Below are positions 9,069-16,437 of a DNA stretch of 64,000 bases, one piece after another. Every line of letters begins with the position of its first letter. Positions within the stretch are counted from its first letter, which is position 1. The stretch is from contig NZ_CAPS01000059.1 in the NCBI RefSeq assembly GCF_000333955.1, forward strand, positions 1 to 64,000, written 5' to 3'. Origin of the DNA: Rhodococcus sp. AW25M09. Its GTDB lineage: Bacteria > Actinomycetota > Actinomycetes > Mycobacteriales > Mycobacteriaceae. A program made the translations under genes and the position numbers. A model generated the notes under the pieces. The model worked only from the letters and a program-made list of their open reading frames with translations, did not search any database and was not told the DNA's origin.

Positions 9069-9368
9069 ATGACAGTGAATGTGGATCCGGCGATCCTGCA
9101 ACAGTTCTCGACTATGTTGTCGGGGACCGGAGAGGCGATTCGGAACGTCGATGCTCTCGCACCGTTCCGTCGCTCGGAAAATGCATTGCCGGGCAGCGAT
9201 TTCCACAACGCATGCGCGGCGGCAGCCGCGGCAGCCGCGGGAGCCGTTGCCGCGCTGGCTGGGCGAGCGGAATGTGTCGCGGACATCGCACGCGGGGTCG
9301 CGCAGAACTACGAGATCGCAGATGACGAGCTGTCCCGACGCCTCGCATCGATGGACCAGCCGAAATGA
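9069..9368 (+). CDS. EspC/WXG100-like small type VII secretion substrate
   Basis: A 99-residue helical protein, probably secreted through an ESX/type VII system. It has the helix-turn-helix layout of the EspC/DUF2580 family: TVNVDPAILQQF, then an amphipathic helix, an Ala-rich central turn (residues 48-63), a second helix, and the C-terminal export motif Tyr81-x-x-x-Asp85 (YEIAD). The start ATG at 9069 follows GGGGGAG. Its stop overlaps the start of the next gene (ATGA at 9365), so the two are translationally coupled. It is the first gene of a four-gene operon. No ESX apparatus gene (eccB-E, mycP) lies in the window, so export would use a system elsewhere. Confidence 0.75.
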   Translation: MTVNVDPAILQQFSTMLSGTGEAIRNVDALAPFRRSENALPGSDFHNACAAAAAAAAGAVAALAGRAECVADIARGVAQNYEIADDELSRRLASMDQPK

Positions 9369-10348
9369 CTACGACGGTGCCGCACGTCGCCGGGTGGGAG
9401 CCGGAGTCGATGCGCAAGACGATGATCGAATTGGCCGAGATCGTCGCACGCGTGGACGGCCGGCGCACCGGGGTGCTCGACGAGCAGGATGTGCTGGCCG
9501 AGACGTGGACCGGCGACGCAGCGGACGCCGCAGCCGAACGTGTCGTGGCCGAATGCTCCCGGATGGGTTGGGTCTGCAACGAGATCACGACACTGGGGGC
9601 CGCATTCGAGCGTGCAGCGGGAATCGTCGACGCCGCCAAGACGCACCTGCAGGCGCAGGTGTCGGCGGCGACGATGAGCGGGTTTGCCGTCGCGGCCGAC
9701 GGCGTGGTGAACCCCGACGGGATGGTCGCGTTGATTCCGGACAGTCTCGGCGACGAGAAGATGCGCAGAGCTGACGAACTACGCTCCGATGCAGCGCAAT
9801 TGACCGCCGACATACAGGCTGCTTTGCGGCACGCCGAGCAGGCTGCGGTGGACGCTGCGCGGCAGTTGGCCGAACCGACGATGAAGCTGACCGAGCTGGC
9901 GTTGGGCAGCCCGACCGGGAAATTCGTCGACAACCCGGACGGATCGTTCTCGTGGATGCCCGACTGGCCGACGACCATAGCGTCGACGGTGATCGGGGGC
10001 ATGGCCGACGTGACGAGGAAGGCACTCGAGCTCCCGGGTGTCGATTCGGTCGACGACGTCGCCAAGAACATCGGGCGCGGACTGGGAGCGTTCGGTGCTG
10101 TGGCCGGAGCGATTCCCGGCATCGCCGACAACATCGACGACGGGATGGACCCCACCAAAGCTGTACTCGTCGAGGCAGCACCGATCGCTGCCGGGGCTGC
10201 CACGACATGGGCGTTCGGTGCCATCGGCGGAGTGGCGGGTTCGATCGTTCCAGGGCCGGGAACAGTAGCCGGTGCCGCTGCCGGGATCGCTCTGGGAGGA
10301 GCCGTCACTTATGGCGTGTCCAAGCTGTTGGAGGCGACGTGGAAATGA
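9365..10348 (+). CDS. Large WXG-like type VII effector with hydrophobic Gly/Ala-rich C-terminus
   Basis: A 327-residue protein. Residues 10-100 form a helical hairpin with a WXG motif (Trp48-Thr-Gly50), like the N-terminal domains of large T7SS substrates. Residues 120-190 are helical. After a linker containing NPDGSFSWMPDWP, the last 100 residues become hydrophobic and glycine-rich (LGAFGAVAGAIPGIADN, then AGAAAGIALGGAV), as in glycine-zipper or pore-forming segments. I recognise no enzymatic motif. The operon partners are the EspC-like protein (4-bp overlap upstream) and a multi-pass membrane protein (4-bp overlap downstream). A membrane-acting effector is my inference, not shown. Confidence 0.6.
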   Translation: MTTTVPHVAGWEPESMRKTMIELAEIVARVDGRRTGVLDEQDVLAETWTGDAADAAAERVVAECSRMGWVCNEITTLGAAFERAAGIVDAAKTHLQAQVSAATMSGFAVAADGVVNPDGMVALIPDSLGDEKMRRADELRSDAAQLTADIQAALRHAEQAAVDAARQLAEPTMKLTELALGSPTGKFVDNPDGSFSWMPDWPTTIASTVIGGMADVTRKALELPGVDSVDDVAKNIGRGLGAFGAVAGAIPGIADNIDDGMDPTKAVLVEAAPIAAGAATTWAFGAIGGVAGSIVPGPGTVAGAAAGIALGGAVTYGVSKLLEATWK

Positions 10349-11301
10349 TCGAATACGACGACAATGACGCCATCTCGAAGCAAGGTGCCTGTTCGCTGCG
10401 TAAAAGCGTTGTAGGGCAGAAGAAACCAGTGTGGGTGCGAGCGTGGCGCAGTGTTCATCTCGGTTGGTCATCAGTGTTCGTCGTCCTGTTCGCAGTACTT
10501 GCCGCGACAATCGCGACCGTCGTTCTACTGTTCGGAACGCTCGACTCGGACATCCTCCTCTCGATGGCGTGGCTGGCATTCGTGGTGCTGGTACCGCTCG
10601 CACTGGCTGTGGTGTTGTCCGGCATCGGAGGTGCGCGGCTGTCGCGTTTCGTTCGACCGGTCGACGTCGCCGGAGTCGGACGAGGGTTGGCAGTGCCGGG
10701 GCGAGGGGCCGTCCTGTATCGGAGCGGAACTCTCGCACTCGCGTTGTTGGTCGGCGTGTCCTACTTCCGTTGGCGGGGCGACGAACCCGTAGGTCCAGCG
10801 CGTCACCAGCTCAGGACCGAGATCATGGCTTACTTCGGCGCTCCGATATTCGTCCTGTTCTTCGCCCTGAGTGTGCTCATCGTCAACCGGACCGGAATCT
10901 CACTGCACCCGGATGGCATCGTGCAGGAGATCTATCGACGCCGCGGATGGAAGGTGGTCCGCGACATCACCGTCGTCCCGTGGGACAAAATTAGCGATCT
11001 GCAACCGCAAGGTCATCCGAATCCGGCCATGTCGCATCCGCACTGGTACCCGACTATCCGAGTCGTGTACCGCGGAGACAGTATCGAGTCGGATCGGATA
11101 CTCGTACTGATGGCGTGTGAGAAAAAGGTCGAACCGAACTCGTTGTTCGCTCTGCTGCTGTGGTGTCGCGACAATCCCTGGGCTCGTGAGCAACTGGGCC
11201 GCGACGAGGCGCGCGAGTTGTTGCGCCCACCCGGCCTGTTCGAGCGCATAAGAACCGACCTTGCTGCATCGGCCCCGGCTGCGAAGGACGTAGTCCAGTG
11301 A
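10345..11301 (+). CDS. Multi-pass membrane protein with PH-like domain, T7SS cassette partner
   Basis: A 318-residue membrane protein with about four transmembrane helices, at residues near 35-60, 68-92, 127-140 and 163-183. A cytoplasmic, beta-rich region follows (ISLHPDGIVQE, then VVPWDKISDLQ). This last pattern is that of PH-like membrane-associated domains. The start is the ATG at 10345, overlapping the upstream stop (ATGA), with GGAGG at 10330. The frame stays open upstream but inside the effector gene. Position and topology would fit an immunity or anchoring partner of the upstream effector. The minus-strand cassette at 57903-60218 has a shorter counterpart. Confidence 0.6.
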   Translation: MIEYDDNDAISKQGACSLRKSVVGQKKPVWVRAWRSVHLGWSSVFVVLFAVLAATIATVVLLFGTLDSDILLSMAWLAFVVLVPLALAVVLSGIGGARLSRFVRPVDVAGVGRGLAVPGRGAVLYRSGTLALALLVGVSYFRWRGDEPVGPARHQLRTEIMAYFGAPIFVLFFALSVLIVNRTGISLHPDGIVQEIYRRRGWKVVRDITVVPWDKISDLQPQGHPNPAMSHPHWYPTIRVVYRGDSIESDRILVLMACEKKVEPNSLFALLLWCRDNPWAREQLGRDEARELLRPPGLFERIRTDLAASAPAAKDVVQ

Positions 11302-11828
11302 CTGTTAGGGATCACACGATCGTGAGCTTCTTGAACCGACAGGGTGTTGAACTCGTGCCCGCGCATCGCAGCGAATGCGACAGGTTCGGTCTCGACTTAC
11401 CGGCGCTGCCAGGCTGGGACGCCGTTCCCGAACATCTCTTCCCGCACGCCACCACGGTGCTGTGCTCATCGGAGAACGCAGTCGACGGGTTCGTGCCCAA
11501 CGCGATGGTTCTGGTCGGGAAGCTCACGCGATCGGTCGACTCGAAATCTCTGCTGGAGTGTGGCTTCGGAGACTCCCGGGTGCTACCGGGCTGGCTCGAG
11601 GTCAGCCGCGATCGAGCCCCACTGCGCGGTTTACCGTCCGTCTCGATCGCTGGTCGGTACGAGTGGGATGGGCATCTGCTCTTCGCCCGGACCCGCTACG
11701 TCGTCGTTCACCACATCGTGGATCAGTACCTCGTGCAGGTGACGGTGACCCTGCCGGACTCGCTTCGTGATCGAATGGGTCGGCTTGCAGACGAGTTCGT
11801 CGACGAGGTGCGGATCGGGCGGGGCTGA
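11298..11828 (+). CDS. LpqN/LpqT-like protein without lipobox
   Basis: A 176-residue protein resembling the LpqN/LpqT (Mtc28) family of mycobacterial lipoproteins: the features are GLDLPALPGWDAVPE, an ANAMVLVGKL-like strand and the closing YLVQVTVTLPDSLRDRMGRLADEFVDEV. Unlike LpqN it has no signal peptide or lipobox; it begins directly with the domain. It could be cytoplasmic, or exported with other substrates of the cassette. Start GTG at 11298 overlaps the upstream stop (GTGA). It ends the operon, one base before the stop of the convergent binding-protein gene. Confidence 0.65.
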   Translation: MTVRDHTIVSFLNRQGVELVPAHRSECDRFGLDLPALPGWDAVPEHLFPHATTVLCSSENAVDGFVPNAMVLVGKLTRSVDSKSLLECGFGDSRVLPGWLEVSRDRAPLRGLPSVSIAGRYEWDGHLLFARTRYVVVHHIVDQYLVQVTVTLPDSLRDRMGRLADEFVDEVRIGRG

Positions 11829-11829
11829 C

Positions 11830-12771
11830 CTACGCAGGTATCTGCTGAACCACTGCGGCGACGGCTTCCGCTTGGTCTGCGATGCGGGGCCCCCATCGAC
11901 TCGACAGATCTTCGTCCATCGGGAAGATCCTGCCGTCCCGGACGGCCGGTATCGATCCCCATCCCGGCCGGGCTTTCACGGATTCGGCTGTCACACCGCA
12001 GCACTGGGCGTCGGCGAGAAGCACCACATCGGGATCGGCGGTGATCACCGTCTCGGCGGACAGCTGTGGGTAGTCGCCGGCATCGGAGCCGTCGGCGATG
12101 CTCTCGAGGCCGAACAGGCCGTATATCTGGCCGACGAAGCTCTCGCTCGTCACCGTGTACAACGTGTCGTCGAGTTCGTGGAAGTACGTCAACGGCTCGT
12201 CGCGAGTCGGCACGCTCGCCACGGCGGCGTCGATCCGGTCACGCATGTGCGCGACCACCGCGGCACCATCGGAGTCGTGCCCGGTCGCGTCCGCGATGAG
12301 TTCGATCTGCGAGTACGCGTCGTCGAGGCTCGTCGCGGCCGGGAGCAGCAGCGTCGGGACGCCGGCCTCGGCCAGAGTGGACGACACGATGCCCAGGTCG
12401 GTCGAGGTGATCACCAGATCGGGGTCGTACGCAACGATCGCCTCGAGGCTCGGCGTGAACGCCGACAGACCGGTCTTCGGAGCGTCGGTCGGGTAATCCG
12501 ACTGATCGTCGACGGCCGCCACCTGCTTTCCCGCGCCGACGGCGAACAGGGTTTCCGTCGCCGTCGGGCTCAGAGACACGATCGTGCGGGGCATCGCGTC
12601 GATGGTGACGCTGCCGCCGTCGGAGCCCGACGCGATCGACTTCGGAAACTCCCCGCTCGACGCCGAGGTGGTGGCGGCCGGGGTGTCCGTGGTCGCGGTG
12701 CCACACCCGGCTGCGACGAGCGCAACGACCGCGAACCCTGCTGAGATAATTCGTGCCGATCGACGCTGCAC
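11830..12771 (-). CDS. Siderophore/cobalamin-type ABC substrate-binding lipoprotein
   Basis: A 313-residue periplasmic-binding-protein of the FecB/BtuF class (cluster A-II). It has a lipoprotein signal ending VALVAAGC, then the type III fold: the first lobe (TIVSLSPTATETLFAVG, LSAFTPSLEAIVAYDPDLVI), a long connecting helix, and the second lobe (YPQLSAETVITADPDVVLL). The double Cys in DAQCCG is unusual. Ligands of the class are ferric siderophores, haem or vitamin B12; the specific one cannot be read here. No permease or ATPase gene is adjacent, so it is an orphan. The GTG start at 12771 is chosen because AGGAG lies 5 bases upstream. The in-frame GTG at 12777 overlaps that site. Confidence 0.8.
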   Translation of the reverse strand: MQRRSARIISAGFAVVALVAAGCGTATTDTPAATTSASSGEFPKSIASGSDGGSVTIDAMPRTIVSLSPTATETLFAVGAGKQVAAVDDQSDYPTDAPKTGLSAFTPSLEAIVAYDPDLVITSTDLGIVSSTLAEAGVPTLLLPAATSLDDAYSQIELIADATGHDSDGAAVVAHMRDRIDAAVASVPTRDEPLTYFHELDDTLYTVTSESFVGQIYGLFGLESIADGSDAGDYPQLSAETVITADPDVVLLADAQCCGVTAESVKARPGWGSIPAVRDGRIFPMDEDLSSRWGPRIADQAEAVAAVVQQIPA

Positions 12772-12839
12772 TGCCACTCCTGTGTATTTCGGCCCTGTGT
12801 TTCTCGGACCCTGGAGCGCCAACACTATCGGGTCGCCGG

Positions 12840-15143
12840 TCATCGCCCCAGGCTGCGTGCCAGGTACGTGCCGGTGTGGGTGTCCGATGCCACCAACCCG
12901 TCGACGGTTCCGGTAAAGGTGATCGACCCGCCGTTGTGGCCGCCGTCGGGGCCGAGGTCGATGACCCAGTCGGCGGCGGCAACGACGTCGAGGTTGTGCT
13001 CGATGACGATCACCGACCTGCCCTCGTCGGCCATTCCGGACAGCAGGGCGATCAGGTTCGACACGTCCGACGGATGTAGACCGGTCGTGGGCTCGTCGAG
13101 AACCAGCACCGGCGATGCTCCGACCAGTTCGGTGGCGAGCTTGAGGCGCTGGCGCTCCCCACCGGACAACGAAGACAGGTTCTGCCCGAGCGACAGGTAG
13201 CCGAGACCGACGTCCCGACACCGCCGGAGTATGTCGCGGATCTTCTTGACGTCGAAGAAGTCCTGAGCATCCTCGACGGACATCTCGAAGATGTCGGCGA
13301 TGCTGATTCCGTCGACGGTGTGGCGGATTGCGCCCGACCGGAACCGCCTGCCCTGGCACGTCTCACACGTACTCGTCACCGGGTCGGTGAACCCGAGCTC
13401 GGTGAAGATGACGCCGCTGCCCTGGCAGTCGGGGCACGCACCGTCGGAGTTGGGGGAGAACAGCGACGGCGGCTGCCCGGTCTTCTTGGCGAAGTAGGCG
13501 CGAATCGGATCGAGCAACCCGGTGTACGTCGCGGGGGAGGAGCGGCGCGATCCGCGGATCGGTGCCTGGTCGATGATGACCGCGTCCGGTGCGACATCAC
13601 GAAGGTGGCCGTGTATGAGGCTGGACTTGCCGGAACCGGCGACTCCGGTGACGGCCGTCAGGACACCCAGTGGCACGTCGACGCTGACGTTGCGGAGATT
13701 GTGGGTGCCGGCACCGGTGATGCTCAGCCAGCCCGAAGGGGAACGGGGAGTGCGCAATCGGAGGTCCTCGCGCCGGAGTGCAGCGCCGGTCCTGGTGTCT
13801 GCATGGCGCAGTTCGTCGAAGGTTCCCTCGAACACGACAGTGCCACCGGCTTTTCCGGCACCCGGACCGATCTCGACGATGCGGTCGGCGATGGCCATGA
13901 CCTCGGGGTCATGCTCGACGACGAGGACGGTGTTGCCCTTGTCTCGCAGCGCGAGCAGCATGTCGTCGAGGCGGTGCACGTCGCGGGGGTGGAGCCCGGT
14001 GGTCGGTTCGTCGAAGACGTAGAGCATGTCGTTGAGCGTGGCTCCGAGGTGCCGCACCATTTTGATGCGCTGCGATTCACCGCCGGAGAGCGACGACGTG
14101 GCGCGGTCCAGGCTGAGGTAGCCGAGCCCGAGGTCGACGAGTCTGCGCAGTTGAGTGACGATTTCGGCGGTGACGGCGCTCAATCCGGTGATGTGCCAGC
14201 CGTCGATGCGATCGGCGAGTTCGGAGACCTGCATGGCGAACGCGTCGGGCAGGGAGAGTCCTTCGAGGGCGGCACCTCGGATGGTTTCGTTGTACCGGGA
14301 GCCGCCGCAGGCCTGGCACGTGCCGCGGGTGACGATGCGATCGAACGCGAGCTTGGCCTTCCCTTTGAGCGCATCGGCGTCCTTCGCCAGGTAGCTGCGC
14401 CGAAACCGGGAGACGATCCCCTCGTAGCTCTTCATGACGGCGTCCGGGTTCGTCACGTCGACCTCGCCGGGCTTGGCGTCGAAGAAGATGTGGCGCTCAC
14501 GGGCCGAGTACTGCTCGATCGGTACGTCGAGATCGAACAGGCCGGAATCGGCGAACACGCGGTACGGCCATTTGCCGACCTCGAAGTCGGGGTGTTTGAA
14601 CGGTCCCTCGCGCAGGGACTTCGACTCGTCCACCAGTTCGGCGAGGTCGACGATCTTCGCCTCGCCGAGCCCGTCGCATTCGGGGCACATGCCGGCGGGG
14701 TCGTTGAACGAGAATGCATTGGCGTACCCGATCTGCGGCGTGACACCGCGGGACCACAGCATCCGCAGCCAGTCGCCGATGTCGGTGATGGTGCCGACTG
14801 TCGAGCGCGGGCCACCGAACAGGCGCTTCTGATCGACGATCACGACGGCCGACAGGTTGGCGATCAGATCGGCGTCGGGCCGGCCGTAGGAGGGCAGGAA
14901 CGTCTGGGCGAACGCGGTGAAGGTGGAGTTGATCTGCCGCTGGGCTTCGGCGGCGATGGTGTCGAAAACGAGTGATGACTTGCCCGACCCGGAGACGCCC
15001 GCGAACACGACGAGTGAACGTTTGGGCAGGTCGAGGTTCACGTCGCGGAGATTGTTCTCGCGTGCTCCGCGAACGATGATGGTGGAGAGTTCTTCGGCAG
15101 GTGTCGACAGCTGGTCTGGGGTGTTCGACAGCATTGGGGTCAT
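12840..15143 (-). CDS. UvrA-like ATP-binding protein (DrrC-type)
   Basis: A 767-residue soluble twin-ATPase of the UvrA family. The first Walker A is GVSGSGKSS (residues 49-57), the second TGVAGSGKSSLIHG. Two ABC signatures are present (SSLSGGESQRIK and SSLSGGERQRLK) together with zinc-type Cys pairs (CPECDGLG, CQACGGSR, CPDCQGSG, CETCQGRR). True UvrA is about 950 residues; this shorter form lacks the UvrB-binding insertion and matches the class of Streptomyces DrrC, linked to resistance to DNA-intercalating drugs. The start is the ATG at 15143, though the ATG three codons in is equally possible. A palindromic operator-like site lies 58-74 bp upstream. Confidence 0.9.
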   Translation of the reverse strand: MTPMLSNTPDQLSTPAEELSTIIVRGARENNLRDVNLDLPKRSLVVFAGVSGSGKSSLVFDTIAAEAQRQINSTFTAFAQTFLPSYGRPDADLIANLSAVVIVDQKRLFGGPRSTVGTITDIGDWLRMLWSRGVTPQIGYANAFSFNDPAGMCPECDGLGEAKIVDLAELVDESKSLREGPFKHPDFEVGKWPYRVFADSGLFDLDVPIEQYSARERHIFFDAKPGEVDVTNPDAVMKSYEGIVSRFRRSYLAKDADALKGKAKLAFDRIVTRGTCQACGGSRYNETIRGAALEGLSLPDAFAMQVSELADRIDGWHITGLSAVTAEIVTQLRRLVDLGLGYLSLDRATSSLSGGESQRIKMVRHLGATLNDMLYVFDEPTTGLHPRDVHRLDDMLLALRDKGNTVLVVEHDPEVMAIADRIVEIGPGAGKAGGTVVFEGTFDELRHADTRTGAALRREDLRLRTPRSPSGWLSITGAGTHNLRNVSVDVPLGVLTAVTGVAGSGKSSLIHGHLRDVAPDAVIIDQAPIRGSRRSSPATYTGLLDPIRAYFAKKTGQPPSLFSPNSDGACPDCQGSGVIFTELGFTDPVTSTCETCQGRRFRSGAIRHTVDGISIADIFEMSVEDAQDFFDVKKIRDILRRCRDVGLGYLSLGQNLSSLSGGERQRLKLATELVGASPVLVLDEPTTGLHPSDVSNLIALLSGMADEGRSVIVIEHNLDVVAAADWVIDLGPDGGHNGGSITFTGTVDGLVASDTHTGTYLARSLGR

Positions 15144-15200
15144 TGCGTTCGAGTCGCCTTTCGCCGCGCCCGACGATGGTCGCCAGGGGCTGACGCAGTC

Positions 15201-15217
15201 TACCGTACGGTGTACGG
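15201..15217. promoter_or_regulatory. Overlapping palindromes upstream of the UvrA-like gene
   Basis: ACCGTACGGT at 15202-15211 is a perfect 10-bp palindrome. It overlaps a second inverted repeat CCGTAC-GGT-GTACGG at 15203-15217. This is the type of site bound by TetR-family repressors in actinobacteria. It lies between the divergent UvrA-like gene (start 15143) and a lipoprotein gene (start 15315). No TetR gene is adjacent, so the binder is unknown. Confidence 0.5.
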
Positions 15218-15314
15218 AAATGTTGGCGATCGGTGGCCGTAACGAACCTGTCGGTATGTCGATTCACTGTGGGTACGGGCAGCAGCCCGTCAACTGCAGC
15301 GTCGAAAGGTCCCC

Positions 15315-15785
15315 GTGTTGAACGGCAGTCGCTTCACCATGAAATCGGTCGTCTTGTGTACTTTTGTTGCGGTCACCACCGCAGCCTGCGGCTCCACCGA
15401 TTCCGAGGTCGGAACCGAGGTCAGGACAGTGACTGTGCAAGAGACCGCGCCCTCGCCGACTTCTGTGCCGCGACTCGTCGTGCCGGACGCCGCCTCGGAG
15501 CCTTCGGTGCTCGAGCCTTCGGCGACCTCTGAGCCCGCGGCAGCCGAGCCGGTGCCCGCGTTCATGCCGTCCGTTGTGTGTATGAATCTGCAGACGGCGC
15601 AGAACGCGATTCAGTCGGCAGGGGTGTTCTACTCCCGGAGCGTCGACGCTTCCGGTGACGGTCGGATGCAGATCAACGACTCGAATTGGATTGTCGTAGC
15701 GCAGGAGCCCCCGGCCGGAACCCTCATCGACGAGGGGGATGCTCTGCTGTCCGCGGTGAAGATCGGGGAGCCGAACAACTGCTGA
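15315..15785 (+). CDS. Lipoprotein with PASTA-like C-terminal domain
   Basis: A 156-residue secreted lipoprotein. The signal peptide runs to VTTAACGST (lipobox Ala-Ala-Cys), followed by a Pro/Ser/Glu-rich linker to about residue 87. The C-terminal domain VVCMNLQTAQNAIQSAG, then VVAQEPPAGTLIDEGDA, has the PASTA pattern (QxAxxxLxxAG and VxxQxPxxGTxV). Such small PASTA-like lipoproteins are common in Rhodococcus, with no fixed function. Start GTG at 15315 with AAAGG 6 bases upstream. Confidence 0.75.
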   Translation: MLNGSRFTMKSVVLCTFVAVTTAACGSTDSEVGTEVRTVTVQETAPSPTSVPRLVVPDAASEPSVLEPSATSEPAAAEPVPAFMPSVVCMNLQTAQNAIQSAGVFYSRSVDASGDGRMQINDSNWIVVAQEPPAGTLIDEGDALLSAVKIGEPNNC

Positions 15786-15814
15786 TGCCTCCGTATGGTG
15801 GCAACGATCGGTCG

Positions 15815-16348
15815 TCAGGCGCGGTGTTGCGCCTCCGACGCCGGTTCGCTGTCGATCGAGCTGTAGGCGAGGTGGCCTCCGATGAGTCCGCCGACACTCG
15901 CGGCCGCTAGACCAGCCGCGGCGAGAACTTTAGCGGTGCCGTCGGTCTGCTTCCGGCGTCGTAGGTACGAGCCGAGGAACAGAAAGACGCCGGTCGCATT
16001 CGAAGCTGCGTGGATCATTCCGACGCGTCGCTGGCGGGTGTTCATCGTCGACCAGTCCGCCCAGCCGGTTGCGATAGCTGCCGGTGCCGACGCCAGCCCG
16101 ACCGAGATGACCAGCTTGCTCGCGCTGGAGTGTCGACCGATCAGGTCGAGGGTCACGGCGCTCGTCCAGCTACCGATGGTGACGTTGACCAGCGCGGGGT
16201 GAATGGGGTGTCCGATCCACCGGCCGCGGAGTGCTGATCCGACGGCGGTGTCGTCGAGTGCGGGCGCGAGGACGCCGTTGATCGCCTTGCTGGTTCCGTC
16301 GAGGAACGAGGCCGATTCGAGACTGTCGAGTGCTTGTTTCAGGTTCAT
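15815..16348 (-). CDS. DUF2231 membrane protein
   Basis: A 177-residue membrane protein of the DUF2231 type, recognised by RGRWIGHPIHPALVNV (residues about 42-57) and about four hydrophobic segments, ending with a helix near residues 147-165. The family is found near haem and redox proteins in other bacteria but has no proven role. The start is the ATG at 16348 (MNLKQALD). It is divergent from the fadD gene across 89 bp. The gene ends 29 bp from the convergent lipoprotein stop. Confidence 0.8.
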   Translation of the reverse strand: MNLKQALDSLESASFLDGTSKAINGVLAPALDDTAVGSALRGRWIGHPIHPALVNVTIGSWTSAVTLDLIGRHSSASKLVISVGLASAPAAIATGWADWSTMNTRQRRVGMIHAASNATGVFLFLGSYLRRRKQTDGTAKVLAAAGLAAASVGGLIGGHLAYSSIDSEPASEAQHRA

Positions 16349-16423
16349 GCCCGGTCGAATGCCCCGCTGGCGGTGCGTGAACCCTAAGGGCAGCCAAACA
16401 AGGGACGAAATGCTTGGACGTCC

Positions 16424-16429
16424 TATAAC
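16424..16429 (+). promoter_or_regulatory. -10 element of a probable leaderless promoter for the acyl-CoA ligase
   Basis: TATAAC lies 8 bases before the ATG at 16438. That spacing puts the transcription start at or within a base or two of the A of the start codon. No Shine-Dalgarno precedes the ATG, which supports a leaderless message. No clear -35 hexamer is seen. Confidence 0.5.
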
Positions 16430-16437
16430 GTCGGATC

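Noticed and set aside
13320-14975. 551-codon plus-strand frame
   Set aside because: It is antisense to the UvrA-like gene, which carries all ATPase motifs.
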